Source of the DNA: Bacteroidota bacterium
GTDB taxonomy: Bacteria > Bacteroidota > Bacteroidia > Bacteroidales > WCHB1-69
Length of the DNA stretch: 64,000 nucleotides
NCBI GenBank assembly: GCA_017860455.1
Contig: JAGDMF010000004.1
Coordinates: forward strand, 1 to 64,000
Reading direction: 5' to 3'
The notes under the pieces were generated by a model. It worked only from the letters and a program-made list of their open reading frames with translations, made no database searches and had not been told where the DNA came from. Position numbers and translations under genes: made by a program. This document shows positions 50,698 through 60,716 of this stretch, piece by piece (the stretch's first letter is position 1; the number at the start of each line of letters is the position of its first letter).

Positions 50698-52077
50698 CTA
50701 CTTACCAATACAGAAAGAACCAAAAATGGTATTCAATACTTCATTGGTTGTAATCTCTCCAGTCACCATACCCAAATCATGCAATATCTGATTGATGTCT
50801 ATAGCAATGATATCTGTAGGAAGTTTTTGAGCAAATCCATCTTCAATTTTGGTGATATTTTCCTGAATTTTTAAGAAAATTTCATAATGTCTTATATTGG
50901 TTAACAAAGTTCCTTCAGAGATATTGTTTTCAGCAATATGAGAACTCAACATCTCTTTTAAAGTTTCAATATTAACATCTTTTCGGGCTGAAATATAAAC
51001 CACTTCATAATCGTTCCATTGTGAAAAATGGGAGGGAAGATCTTCCAGTTTATCAATTTTGTTGGCTACAATTATAAACTTTTTGTGAATAAAATCCACT
51101 TCATTTTCCAAAAACAGAAGTTCCTGTTCAATATCTTCAATGGTTGTATCGGTTATATCCACCATATACAGGATAATTTCCGCTTTATCAATCGCTTTAA
51201 AAGTGCGCTCAATTCCGATGGTTTCAATCTCATCTTTAGTAATTCTGATTCCAGCGGTATCGATCAATCTAAAGTTTACGCCGTTAATTGTAAAATTATC
51301 CTCTATTGTATCTCGGGTAGTACCCGGAATATGCGATACAATGGCACGATCATCATCCAGTAACGCGTTTAATAAAGTTGATTTTCCAACATTAGGTTTT
51401 CCAATGATTGCTACAGGAATACCATTTTTGATCACATTTCCCAATTTGAAAGATTCCGTTAGTCGGGTAACTTCAAATTTAAGTTCAGACAAAATGTGTA
51501 ATATTTTGGAACGATCTGCAAACTCCACATCCTCTTCACTAAAATCGAGTTCTAATTCTAATAATGCGGCCAATTCTACAAACTGAGTTCGTAAAGTTTT
51601 AATTTTTCTGGAAAAATTGCCTTTCAGTTGATTGATGGCCAGTTTATGAGAACTTTCTGTTTGGGAGTCAATCAAATCAACTACAGCTTCCGCTTGGGTT
51701 AAATCCATCTTTCCATTTAAGAAAGCACGCATGGAAAACTCTCCGGGTTCAGCCATTCGGGCTCCATTTTTAAAGAGTAATTCCAGAATTCTTTGTTGAA
51801 TATATTTGGATCCATGACACGTGATCTCCACCATATCTTCCCCCGTATAACTATGAGGTGCACCATATTTGATCACTACAATCTGGTCAATCAGTTGATT
51901 ATCATCATAAACCTCGGCCCATTTGGCATAATTGGCCTGTTGTTCAAAAAACACGGTTTGGTTTTTAAATAGGTTTGCTGCAACGGGGAATGCATTTTGC
52001 CCGGACAACCTAATCATTGCTATTGCTCCGATCCCCTGAGGGGTAGCCAAAGAACAAATGGTTTCAGATATATTCAT
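50698..52077 (-). CDS. mnmE: tRNA uridine-5-carboxymethylaminomethyl(34) synthesis GTPase MnmE
   Basis: ICSLATPQGIGAIAMIRLSG; GKPNVGKSTLLN; C-terminal FGSFCIGK. Confidence 0.97.
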   Translation of the reverse strand: MNISETICSLATPQGIGAIAMIRLSGQNAFPVAANLFKNQTVFFEQQANYAKWAEVYDDNQLIDQIVVIKYGAPHSYTGEDMVEITCHGSKYIQQRILELLFKNGARMAEPGEFSMRAFLNGKMDLTQAEAVVDLIDSQTESSHKLAINQLKGNFSRKIKTLRTQFVELAALLELELDFSEEDVEFADRSKILHILSELKFEVTRLTESFKLGNVIKNGIPVAIIGKPNVGKSTLLNALLDDDRAIVSHIPGTTRDTIEDNFTINGVNFRLIDTAGIRITKDEIETIGIERTFKAIDKAEIILYMVDITDTTIEDIEQELLFLENEVDFIHKKFIIVANKIDKLEDLPSHFSQWNDYEVVYISARKDVNIETLKEMLSSHIAENNISEGTLLTNIRHYEIFLKIQENITKIEDGFAQKLPTDIIAIDINQILHDLGMVTGEITTNEVLNTIFGSFCIGK

Positions 52078-52093
52078 AGTGCCATTTTTTTTG

Positions 52094-52101
52094 CAAAAGT
52101 A
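52094..52101 (-). promoter_or_regulatory. -7 element (TACTTTTG) of mnmE
   Basis: caaaagta on + strand. Confidence 0.5.
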
Positions 52102-52213
52102 ATACGATTTTTAATGAATTCAGTTCTAATATGAAAGATTATTTTAAATTGAAATCGTTTAACAACAAAAATGAAGAGTAATATAGATTGTATAACTAAT
52201 GTATCTATTTATC

Positions 52214-52253
52214 AATTAGCTTATTAGCACATTCTCTAATTAGCTCATTATTT
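52214..52253. repeat. 8-bp degenerate array (aattagct), 5 units
   Basis: aattagct tattagca cattctct aattagct cattattt. Confidence 0.65.
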
Positions 52254-52255
52254 AG

Positions 52256-52263
52256 TATTTTTG
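52256..52263 (+). promoter_or_regulatory. -7 element (TATTTTTG) of the lipoprotein gene
   Basis: TAnnTTTG match directly after the repeat. Confidence 0.5.
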
Positions 52264-52278
52264 CAAAAAATAAATCGT

Positions 52279-52722
52279 ATGAAAAAATTTGCACTCTCCT
52301 GTATCGCAATATGCTTATTGTTAACCGGTTGTAAGTATGATGAAGGTCCATTTATCAGTTTAAGAGAAGCTGAAACCCGTTTGGTTGGGGTTTGGGAACT
52401 GATTAATGTTTACAAAAACGGGGAAATACCCGAAACAGTTCCTTACGCTGCTTATAAACCCGGAACCTATTATACTTTTTATTTTGACTATTTAATGTCC
52501 GTTACTGCCATAGTAAACAATAATGTGAGAGAGTCAACCCAAGGTTTCTGGAGGTTTTTAGATAACGAAAAAAACCTCGAAGTTCAATTCCAACTTCCGG
52601 GAGAATCCTATTTTTACGAAGCTCAAATCAAGAGACTTACCATGTCTGAACTCCGTTATGAGTTTACTGACGATGAAGGTAATGTTTGGCGCTTTGAAAT
52701 GTTTTCCAGATCACATTACTAA
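52279..52722 (+). CDS. Lipocalin-like lipoprotein, hypothetical
   Basis: Lipobox LLTGCKYDEGPFISLR; start trimmed to 52279. Confidence 0.65.
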   Translation: MKKFALSCIAICLLLTGCKYDEGPFISLREAETRLVGVWELINVYKNGEIPETVPYAAYKPGTYYTFYFDYLMSVTAIVNNNVRESTQGFWRFLDNEKNLEVQFQLPGESYFYEAQIKRLTMSELRYEFTDDEGNVWRFEMFSRSHY

Positions 52723-53819
52723 TCTCCAAAAGAGATCCCGATTTTTTTAGCGGTATTCACCAGGGAACTGGTTTCCGGATCAACATTGTTTGGTCTTTTA
52801 ACAGCTTCATCTAAAGAAACATACGTAATTTCCGGATGGCGGTAAGATACCATTGTTCTGTATTTTTGATCTTTAACCAATTCAAATGCCTTAACTCCAA
52901 ATGCAGTCGCCAGAATCCGATCGTAGGCAACAGGAGTACCTCCACGTTGTAAATGGCCTAATACCATCACCCGAATATCGTGTTTAACCCCTAATTGTTC
53001 CAATTCCAATTTCAATTTATCTCCAACTCCTCCTAATTTGATGTTAGGATCTCCTAAAGCTGTTGGTTTGACACCTGTAATCTTTCCGTCCAACCCTTTT
53101 GCACCTTCTGCAATCACAATATTACAAAAACCACGTCCGGATTTATAACGGGACTCGATTTTTTCAACAATTTTTTTAGGATCATATTCTATTTCAGGGA
53201 TGATACAAACTTCTGCACCACCAGCTATGGCTGAATGTAAAGCGATCCATCCGGCATCACGCCCCATCACTTCCAAAATAAATACACGACTATGACTGGA
53301 AGCTGTGGTCACGAGTTTATCCACTGCCTCGGTTGCAATCTGAACAGCAGTTTGAAAGCCAAATGTGAAATCAGTGGATGATAAATCGTTATCGATTGTT
53401 TTTGGTACTCCAACGATATTGATTCCCATATCTGCCAATTGAATAGAGATTCTTTGAGAACCATCGCCGCCAATACTGATAATCACATCAATTCCTAAAT
53501 TGTCGATTCTTTTTTTAAACAATTCGGAACGATCCTCCTCTTTCCAACTCCCATCCGGTTGTTGAACCGGAAAGTGAAAAGGGCCCCCTTTATTGGTCGT
53601 TTTGATGATGGTGCCTCCATTGACATGAATTCCGGCCACATCTTTGTCTTTTAAATCCACAATTTCCACATCATCTTTCAAAAGTCCGTTATACGATTCG
53701 ATACATCCAATCACTTCCCAATCTCCTTCATATTCAGCGCTTTTAACGATTCCTCTAATCACTGCATTCAATCCGGGACAATCACCGCCACCCGTTACAA
53801 CCAATACTTTTTTTGCCAT
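52719..53819 (-). CDS. pfkA: ATP-/PPi-dependent 6-phosphofructokinase
   Basis: TGGGDCPGLNAVIRG, GGDGSQR, PKTIDND; start trimmed to 53819. Confidence 0.92.
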   Translation of the reverse strand: MAKKVLVVTGGGDCPGLNAVIRGIVKSAEYEGDWEVIGCIESYNGLLKDDVEIVDLKDKDVAGIHVNGGTIIKTTNKGGPFHFPVQQPDGSWKEEDRSELFKKRIDNLGIDVIISIGGDGSQRISIQLADMGINIVGVPKTIDNDLSSTDFTFGFQTAVQIATEAVDKLVTTASSHSRVFILEVMGRDAGWIALHSAIAGGAEVCIIPEIEYDPKKIVEKIESRYKSGRGFCNIVIAEGAKGLDGKITGVKPTALGDPNIKLGGVGDKLKLELEQLGVKHDIRVMVLGHLQRGGTPVAYDRILATAFGVKAFELVKDQKYRTMVSYRHPEITYVSLDEAVKRPNNVDPETSSLVNTAKKIGISFGD

Positions 53820-53833
53820 ACTGTTTTTTTTTG

Positions 53834-53841
53834 CAAAAGTA
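53834..53841 (-). promoter_or_regulatory. -7 element (TACTTTTG) of pfkA
   Basis: caaaagta on + strand. Confidence 0.5.
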
Positions 53842-53874
53842 ACATAAAATTGCTCTATCAGGCAACTTTTTATA

Positions 53875-53882
53875 TATTTTTG
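53875..53882 (+). promoter_or_regulatory. -7 element (TATTTTTG) of the CHU_C gene
   Basis: TAnnTTTG match. Confidence 0.5.
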
Positions 53883-53909
53883 CATCTAAGAAAAAAAGTT
53901 TTAAAACGT

Positions 53910-56807
53910 ATGAATAAAAAGTTTTTATTTTCACTCTTTCTCTTTGTAGGAATCTCATTTATGGGAAATACTCTAAAGGCTGAAATTATCAATATGTATC
54001 ACGGCACTCAAACAACAGATGAGGGTAAGTTTTATGATGAAGGAGGTTCTTTGAATAATTATCCGGCAACCAATTTAGGAACGATGACACTTACTTTAGA
54101 GTCCTCAACCTATTATAATTTCGGTTCCGGTTTTGTTCCCAGCTTGCTCCAGTTCAATTTTACTATGTTTGCCATTGGTTTCGGAGATACCCTTTTTATT
54201 TATGATGGGCAGGATCAGAACGCGCCTTTAATTGGTGCTTATAGTGGGGTGAATAGTCCCGGTTTGGTCACATCATCGACCAAATTTATCACTTTTGTAT
54301 TTTACTCTGACGGCATTGCTGATTTGAACGGATTAAATACCGGATGGAATGCTGACTTTGATTATTATTTCAATACTCCTAAAGTTTTTAATCTATCACC
54401 TGCATTGGTTTTTACTGAAAACGAAACCTGTAATGCGATTCTTTACGATTCAGGTGGTCCAACCAACAATTTTACTTCTGGCGAGGATAAAACTATTGTT
54501 TTTACATCACAGTTAGGAACTTATATTAAAGCAAAAAAAATTACATTTGATGTAGGTACCAACATCTTAGAAATTTGGGACGGAAACCTTTCCTCTGACC
54601 CTACCAATGCTCGTAGAATAGGCTATTTCAAAAATGGATTTTTACCTCCCGATTCTTTGATTTCCAGTGGGCCAAGTATGTCTTTTAGATTTGTAACCAC
54701 ATCCACCGGACCAGGTTTTAGATTTGATATTTCTTGTGTTCAGGAAATATTCCTACAAGGACAAAATGAATCAGCTTGCCCGAAAATTGAATTAGGACCT
54801 TATGTTGTTAATGGCACATTTATTCCACAAGATACAATAGTTTTTGATTGTAGTAATCCAATGATACTCCTATATGCAAATATTAAAGCACCTGGATTAC
54901 CAACAGCAGACTACACCCTTCAAAGTATTCCTTATAACCCGCCATTTCCATGGTATGGGAATGGGTTGTCACCAGCAGTTATGACTGACGATGTTTGGTT
55001 TGGTAATGTAAATTTACCCAATAGTCCACTTTTCAGTTTTTCTTTTTATGGACAAAGTTATTCATCTCTTAGTCCAGGTGCAAATGGAGCTGTTTCTTTT
55101 AATCCTCATAGTGGACCATCGGGTTATGTGTTTGATGTCAATATACCCAATATTACAAGCCCAACTTATGCATTTAATGTTTCTGGTTCTTATGATCATA
55201 AAAATTCAATTTTTGGGATTTTACAAGATACTGACCCTTTTTATGTAACGACATCAGGTAATGATATTGGTGGAATCTGGTATGGTTTTCAAGGAGAATT
55301 TCCTTGTCGTGCGTTTGTAATGTCCTTTAATAGACTTCCGTTATATGGAAATCATGCTTATCCTCCTTCATTTCAAAATGACACTACAGCATCATATCAA
55401 ATTGTAATATATGAAGGTTCAAATATTATAGAAGTTCATGTTAAACAAAGAATTGGTTATTCATCTACAAATGGAGGTAGAAGTTTGCTAGGTCTTCTTA
55501 ATGCAGGTGGTAATCAAGCAGTTGTACCTCCTGGGAGGAATACTGGAAACTGGGATGCAATTCAAGAAGCGTGGCGTTTTATTCCTATTTCTCCTATTGA
55601 TAACATAGAAGCTGTTTGGTATAAAAATTCAGTTACCCCTGAAAATTTAATAACAAACAACAATCTTGATGAAAAAGTGTTAGCTGTTTCTCCTGAAGAA
55701 ACAACAAGATATATTGGTAAATTAGAGTTTCCTACACCTATTGGAACATCCTATATCCTTTATGACACAATAGTTGTTGTTGTTAATAGACCTGCCATTA
55801 ATGCCACATCTTCTGTACCTTCAGTGTGTCCTGGTGAACCAGTTGAACTTACAATCAATACTGTTAATCCCGATGAAGCAGATCAGTTAGCATCATTTCA
55901 ATGGTATGATGGATCAATATTAGTTGGAACGAACCAAACTATTGAAGTTTCACCTATGGTTTCTACAGATTATCATGTTATTATAACATATACGAATAAC
56001 TGTGAAAAGAATGATACAGTATCAATTATAGTTCCAGAACTTGATAAACCTGTCATTGTTGGAGATACTGTTTTATGCTCCGGTGAAAGATCTGTTCTTA
56101 CTGTTACCAATGCTGTTGGGGACTATTCCTGGAGTACAGGTGCCAATATTCAGGCCATTACCGTGTCTCCATCAACAACTACCGAATTTACAGTTGATGT
56201 TACGACTGATATTGGTTGCATTACAAGAGATACTATTTTAGTATATGTGAATCCATCTCCAGTAGCAGGTTTCTCACCAAATCCTCCTCATGTTTATGTT
56301 GAAAATGGGGAAGGTCCGGTTAGTTTTGTGAACTTATCTCAAATGGCATTTAATTATTTATGGAACTTTGGAGATCAGTACAGTATCGAGTCTGACAATA
56401 CTTCTGACCTGGAATCACCAACTCATATTTATACCAGAGCCGGAAAATATAAAGTTTCCCTTACTGTAGAAACTGAAGAGGGTTGTACCGATTCAACCAG
56501 CAATTTTGTGATAGTTGAAGTACCTTACTTCTTTTATGCGCCCAATGCATTTACCCCTAATAATGATGGAATCAATGACCTTTTCTATGTAAGTGGCGAA
56601 GGAATCGATCCTGATCAATTTGAAATGCTGATTTTTAATCGTTTTGGAAACTTAATCTTCAGATCGACCACTCCATTCGATTATTGGGATGGTAGAACAT
56701 CCGACGGATCTTTATCTCCTGCAGGTGCTTATGTTTATTTAATTTCAACTTTAGATATGGATGGTAATCCGAAAAGATATGATGGGACAGTTAACCTGAT
56801 CAGATAA
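53910..56807 (+). CDS. Large secreted protein: CUB-like, nidogen-like, Ig/PKD domains and CHU_C (T9SS type B) C-terminus
   Basis: Signal peptide; GGRSLLGLLNAGGNQAVVPPGRN nidogen-like; YLWNFGD PKD; APNAFTPNNDGINDLFYV...NRFGNLIF; start trimmed to 53910. Confidence 0.88.
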   Translation: MNKKFLFSLFLFVGISFMGNTLKAEIINMYHGTQTTDEGKFYDEGGSLNNYPATNLGTMTLTLESSTYYNFGSGFVPSLLQFNFTMFAIGFGDTLFIYDGQDQNAPLIGAYSGVNSPGLVTSSTKFITFVFYSDGIADLNGLNTGWNADFDYYFNTPKVFNLSPALVFTENETCNAILYDSGGPTNNFTSGEDKTIVFTSQLGTYIKAKKITFDVGTNILEIWDGNLSSDPTNARRIGYFKNGFLPPDSLISSGPSMSFRFVTTSTGPGFRFDISCVQEIFLQGQNESACPKIELGPYVVNGTFIPQDTIVFDCSNPMILLYANIKAPGLPTADYTLQSIPYNPPFPWYGNGLSPAVMTDDVWFGNVNLPNSPLFSFSFYGQSYSSLSPGANGAVSFNPHSGPSGYVFDVNIPNITSPTYAFNVSGSYDHKNSIFGILQDTDPFYVTTSGNDIGGIWYGFQGEFPCRAFVMSFNRLPLYGNHAYPPSFQNDTTASYQIVIYEGSNIIEVHVKQRIGYSSTNGGRSLLGLLNAGGNQAVVPPGRNTGNWDAIQEAWRFIPISPIDNIEAVWYKNSVTPENLITNNNLDEKVLAVSPEETTRYIGKLEFPTPIGTSYILYDTIVVVVNRPAINATSSVPSVCPGEPVELTINTVNPDEADQLASFQWYDGSILVGTNQTIEVSPMVSTDYHVIITYTNNCEKNDTVSIIVPELDKPVIVGDTVLCSGERSVLTVTNAVGDYSWSTGANIQAITVSPSTTTEFTVDVTTDIGCITRDTILVYVNPSPVAGFSPNPPHVYVENGEGPVSFVNLSQMAFNYLWNFGDQYSIESDNTSDLESPTHIYTRAGKYKVSLTVETEEGCTDSTSNFVIVEVPYFFYAPNAFTPNNDGINDLFYVSGEGIDPDQFEMLIFNRFGNLIFRSTTPFDYWDGRTSDGSLSPAGAYVYLISTLDMDGNPKRYDGTVNLIR

Positions 56808-56808
56808 A

Positions 56809-57672
56809 ATGAATGAAAAGATAGTTAAATTTAAAATATATTTTCAATCTTCCAAACTAATCATCGCTGCATTCGTGGCGATGATTTCGTTATTTGGATG
56901 TAAAAGCACCCAAATGGTTACTGAAAATAAAATTCCTCAAAGTTCACCAATCGTTCCCGATACTTCAATAGCTCAGTTTCCTTCTATTGATACGATTCTT
57001 CCCTTACAATATTCTGATATTAAAACCATTAATCAATATGATTATGAATGGATCTCTTACCGAGCTAAAACGAATTATACCATCAATGAAAATAATGGGG
57101 AGTGTAATCTCTATTTTGTAAATCGGATTGACAGCATTATCTACCTCAATATCAATCTTGCCGGAATAGAAGTGATTAGAATGGTTCTGACACCGGATGA
57201 GGTGATCTATGTCAATAAACTAAACAAAACATTTTATAAGGGTGAATTTTTGTTATTTCAAAAAATTGCCGGAGTTCCCGTTACTTTTGATATGATTCAG
57301 GCGATTTTGAATGGTAAAGATTTTCAAAATTTTGATTCTATATTTACTATTTCTGAAGAACCGGATCAAGTAATACTTCAAACCAATACCAGAAAAGAAA
57401 AAAACAAAGATCTTTATATCATTCAAAAAATGATATTAAATAAAGAGCTTTTGATGATTCAAAATCTGATCACTGTAAAATCTAACCTTCGTAAATTAAA
57501 TATGGAGTATCTCAATTACCAACCGGTTGAACCTCATTTTTGTTTTCAGGAAATGAGATTGGAAACGGCAAATATTAAAATGAATTTAATCTTAAAAAAT
57601 ATCAAATACAACACACCTGGTCCGACCTACATTACTATTCCTGAAAGTTTTACTCCTGTTGATTTAAAATAA
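56809..57672 (+). CDS. DUF4292 lipoprotein
   Basis: Lipobox ISLFGCKS; Bacteroidetes outer-membrane lipoprotein family pattern. Confidence 0.7.
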   Translation: MNEKIVKFKIYFQSSKLIIAAFVAMISLFGCKSTQMVTENKIPQSSPIVPDTSIAQFPSIDTILPLQYSDIKTINQYDYEWISYRAKTNYTINENNGECNLYFVNRIDSIIYLNINLAGIEVIRMVLTPDEVIYVNKLNKTFYKGEFLLFQKIAGVPVTFDMIQAILNGKDFQNFDSIFTISEEPDQVILQTNTRKEKNKDLYIIQKMILNKELLMIQNLITVKSNLRKLNMEYLNYQPVEPHFCFQEMRLETANIKMNLILKNIKYNTPGPTYITIPESFTPVDLK

Positions 57673-57673
57673 T

Positions 57674-58588
57674 ATGATCTCTTTAACAAACCAATCAATT
57701 AAAAAAGAAGCTCAGAATTGTGACTTTTCATTTTGTGGTATTGCAAAACTGGAAACTTTTACTCAGGAGAAAATCCGGTTTGAAAATGCGATTAAAAATG
57801 GATATCATGCCAATATGGGCTATTTGGAAAGAGATATTGATGCCCGTTTTAATCCGAATCATCTCTTGTCTGATTGTCAATCTGTTGTAGTTTTGTTATT
57901 CAATTATTATACAGGAAAATCATTGAACTCTTCTTACAGAATATCAAAATATGCATTTGTTCAGGATTATCACCACCTGGTAACCCAACAAATTGAAAAG
58001 CTGGTGGAGATTATGAAATCTGATGGAACGCAGTTTAATTATAAAATTTCAGTAGATTCAGGAAAAATTTCAGAGAAAAATTGGGCCATTAAGGCTGGTT
58101 TGGGAAATTTTGGAAAAAATGGCCTCCTGATCACACCTAAAGGATCTTACTTTTTTATTGGTTTGCTTCTTTTAGATCAAAAAATGGACTTATATGATCA
58201 AAATGAACCCAATTCACTACCATCATGTGGGAATTGTACTCTTTGCATCGATAATTGTCCTACCCAGGCGATTGTAAAACCTTATGTGATTGATGCAAAA
58301 AGATGTTTGTCCTATCAAACATTATCTAATAAAACACCTGATTATGATTTAGTTAAGGAACATTCCTGGATCTATGGTTGTGATGTTTGTCAGGAGGTGT
58401 GTCCCAAAAATAAAAAATCTGAAATAAATGATTTTGCGGTAACCAATTCTTCCCTATTTTTGCACTTTGAAGATTCCGACTTTGAAAATTTGTCAAAAGA
58501 GGAGTTTGATCACTATTTTTCTAACACATCAATAGGATCAAAAGGGTTCGAAAAATTGATTCAATTTATAAAAAATAAACAAAAATGA
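57674..58588 (+). CDS. queG: Epoxyqueuosine reductase
   Basis: SVDSGKISEKNWAIKAGLG; CGNCTLCIDNCPTQAI; CDVCQEVCPKN. Confidence 0.93.
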   Translation: MISLTNQSIKKEAQNCDFSFCGIAKLETFTQEKIRFENAIKNGYHANMGYLERDIDARFNPNHLLSDCQSVVVLLFNYYTGKSLNSSYRISKYAFVQDYHHLVTQQIEKLVEIMKSDGTQFNYKISVDSGKISEKNWAIKAGLGNFGKNGLLITPKGSYFFIGLLLLDQKMDLYDQNEPNSLPSCGNCTLCIDNCPTQAIVKPYVIDAKRCLSYQTLSNKTPDYDLVKEHSWIYGCDVCQEVCPKNKKSEINDFAVTNSSLFLHFEDSDFENLSKEEFDHYFSNTSIGSKGFEKLIQFIKNKQK

Positions 58589-59544
58589 GTGATATGATCG
58601 AAAGGGCAAAACAGGTTCTCCAAGAGGAAGCTGATGCCATAATTCGTATGAAAGAACTTATAAATGAGGATTTTGTAAAAAGTTTAGACCTTATATTAAA
58701 TGCCAAAGGACGAATTATAGTTACAGGAATTGGAAAAAGTGCGATCATTGGACAAAAAATTGTGGCAACTTTTAATTCAACCGGAACTCCTGCGATTTTT
58801 ATGCATGCTGCAGAAGCGATTCATGGTGATTTAGGAATCATTCAACCGGATGATGTTGTTTTGTGTCTTTCTAAAAGTGGAAATACTCCTGAAATATCGG
58901 TGTTGATGCCCTATTTTAAATTAAGTGGAAATAAAATTATCGCTATTGTAGGTGATGCCAATTCATTTTTAGCTCAGGAAGCTGATTTTGTTTTAGATTG
59001 CTCTATCGAGAAAGAAGCTTGTCCCAATAATCTGGCACCAACCTGTAGTTCAACTGCTCAACTGGTGTTAGGCGATGCCCTTGCCAGTTGCTTGATTGAA
59101 TTGCGCGGCTTTACATCACAGGATTTCGCTAAATACCACCCAGGTGGAATGTTAGGAAAAAGATTATATACAAAAGTAAAAGATTTATATCGTTTTAATG
59201 AAAAACCTTTTGTTTTTAAAAATTCATTAATGCCTGATGTTATTCTTGAAATCTCAGGTAAACGTCTTGGAATCACAGCTGTGATCGATGAAAATCAAGT
59301 GATTGGATGTATTACAGATGGTGACTTAAGAAGAATGTTGGAGAAACATACGGATTATTCAAACCTTAAAGCTGAAGAAGTGATGTCTGCCAATCCCAAA
59401 ACATTAACCGAAGATGTGCTGGCTGTGGAAGCTCTTGAATTAATGAAAAAGAAAAATATTACCAGTGTTTTTGTAGTGGATCATAATAGTAACTATTTGG
59501 GAGTATTACACTTACACGATATTATAAAAGAGGGAATTTACTAA
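58585..59544 (+). CDS. kdsD: KpsF/GutQ-family arabinose-5-phosphate isomerase (SIS-CBS-CBS)
   Basis: GIGKSAIIGQKIVATFNSTGTPA; HGDLGI; FAKYHPGGMLGKRL; CBS domains. Confidence 0.9.
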   Translation: MSDMIERAKQVLQEEADAIIRMKELINEDFVKSLDLILNAKGRIIVTGIGKSAIIGQKIVATFNSTGTPAIFMHAAEAIHGDLGIIQPDDVVLCLSKSGNTPEISVLMPYFKLSGNKIIAIVGDANSFLAQEADFVLDCSIEKEACPNNLAPTCSSTAQLVLGDALASCLIELRGFTSQDFAKYHPGGMLGKRLYTKVKDLYRFNEKPFVFKNSLMPDVILEISGKRLGITAVIDENQVIGCITDGDLRRMLEKHTDYSNLKAEEVMSANPKTLTEDVLAVEALELMKKKNITSVFVVDHNSNYLGVLHLHDIIKEGIY

Positions 59545-59580
59545 ACCCTGAAACCAGTTAACCCCATAAAAGAGGATTTA

Positions 59581-60633
59581 ATGAAAGAAGAATTATTAGA
59601 TGAGATTCCCGGAAACGAGGAAAAGGATGAATTATACGAACATTTTAATTTTGAAGTAGATAGAGGTCAAAGTTTAACCCGAATGGATAAGTATTTGATG
59701 GGATTGATCCCTAATACTTCCAGAAATAAGATACAGAATGCGGTTAGGGCTAATTGTATTTTAGTAAACGGAAAACCTGAAAAATCAAATTACAAAGTAA
59801 AACCATTAGACAAAATCTCTGTTTTGATGCCTAATCCACCTCGAGATATAGAGATTATAGCAGAAGATATTCCTCTAAACGTAGTTTATGAAGATGATGA
59901 TGTGATTTTAATCAATAAAGAAGCGGGACTTGTTGTACATCCCGGTTACGGAAATTATACAGGTACTTTGGTGAATGCATTAACTTATCGGTTTTTAGGT
60001 AAAAAAACCAAAACCGGAGAGGAAATGAAACCGTATCTGGTACATAGAATCGATAAAAATACATCCGGAATTATTATTGTTGCTAAAAATGAATGGGCAC
60101 AGATCCATTTGGCTAAACAATTTTTTAATCATACCATTGATCGTAAATATTACGCATTGGTATGGGGAGATTTCAAAGAGGAGGAAGGAACTATCAATAT
60201 ACATGTAGGAAGAAATCCAAAAGATAGATTGGTGATGACCACTTTTCCGGAAGGAGAGCAAGGCAGACATGCGATAACCCATTGGAAAGTGGTGGAGCGA
60301 TTCGGGTATGTTACTTTAGTTGAATGTGTCCTCGAAACCGGTAGAACTCACCAAATCAGAATTCACATGAAATCGATTGGTCATCCCCTTTTTAACGATA
60401 CTACTTACGGTGGAAATGAGATCATCAAAGGAACCACTTTCTCCAAATACAAACAATATATTCACAATTGTTTTGAAATTATTCCACGTCAGGCGTTACA
60501 TGCCAAACAGTTAGGATTTGTTCACCCAACAACTGAAGCGTATATGTTTTTTGACTCCGATCTTCCTGCTGATATGACGCAAGTTTTGGATAAATGGAGA
60601 AACTATTCGAAGAATAAAGAATTGGAGGAATAA
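59581..60633 (+). CDS. rluD: RluD-like 23S rRNA pseudouridine synthase
   Basis: S4-like N-terminus; HRIDKNTSGIIIVAKN; TGRTHQIRIHM. Confidence 0.92.
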   Translation: MKEELLDEIPGNEEKDELYEHFNFEVDRGQSLTRMDKYLMGLIPNTSRNKIQNAVRANCILVNGKPEKSNYKVKPLDKISVLMPNPPRDIEIIAEDIPLNVVYEDDDVILINKEAGLVVHPGYGNYTGTLVNALTYRFLGKKTKTGEEMKPYLVHRIDKNTSGIIIVAKNEWAQIHLAKQFFNHTIDRKYYALVWGDFKEEEGTINIHVGRNPKDRLVMTTFPEGEQGRHAITHWKVVERFGYVTLVECVLETGRTHQIRIHMKSIGHPLFNDTTYGGNEIIKGTTFSKYKQYIHNCFEIIPRQALHAKQLGFVHPTTEAYMFFDSDLPADMTQVLDKWRNYSKNKELEE

Positions 60634-60688
60634 TGTGCTGATGTGCTAATGTGTTGATGTGCTAATGTGCTAATGTGCTTATATGGTA
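60633..60688. repeat. 8-bp tandem array (atgtgcta), 7 units
   Basis: atgtgctg atgtgcta atgtgttg atgtgcta atgtgcta atgtgctt atatggta; starts at the last base of the rluD stop. Confidence 0.9.
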
Positions 60689-60716
60689 ATATTGAAGATG
60701 TTTCAATTTTGAGATT

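Noticed and set aside
51140-51586. 148-aa plus-strand ORF antisense to mnmE
   Set aside because: Antisense shadow of a strongly conserved MnmE coding frame.
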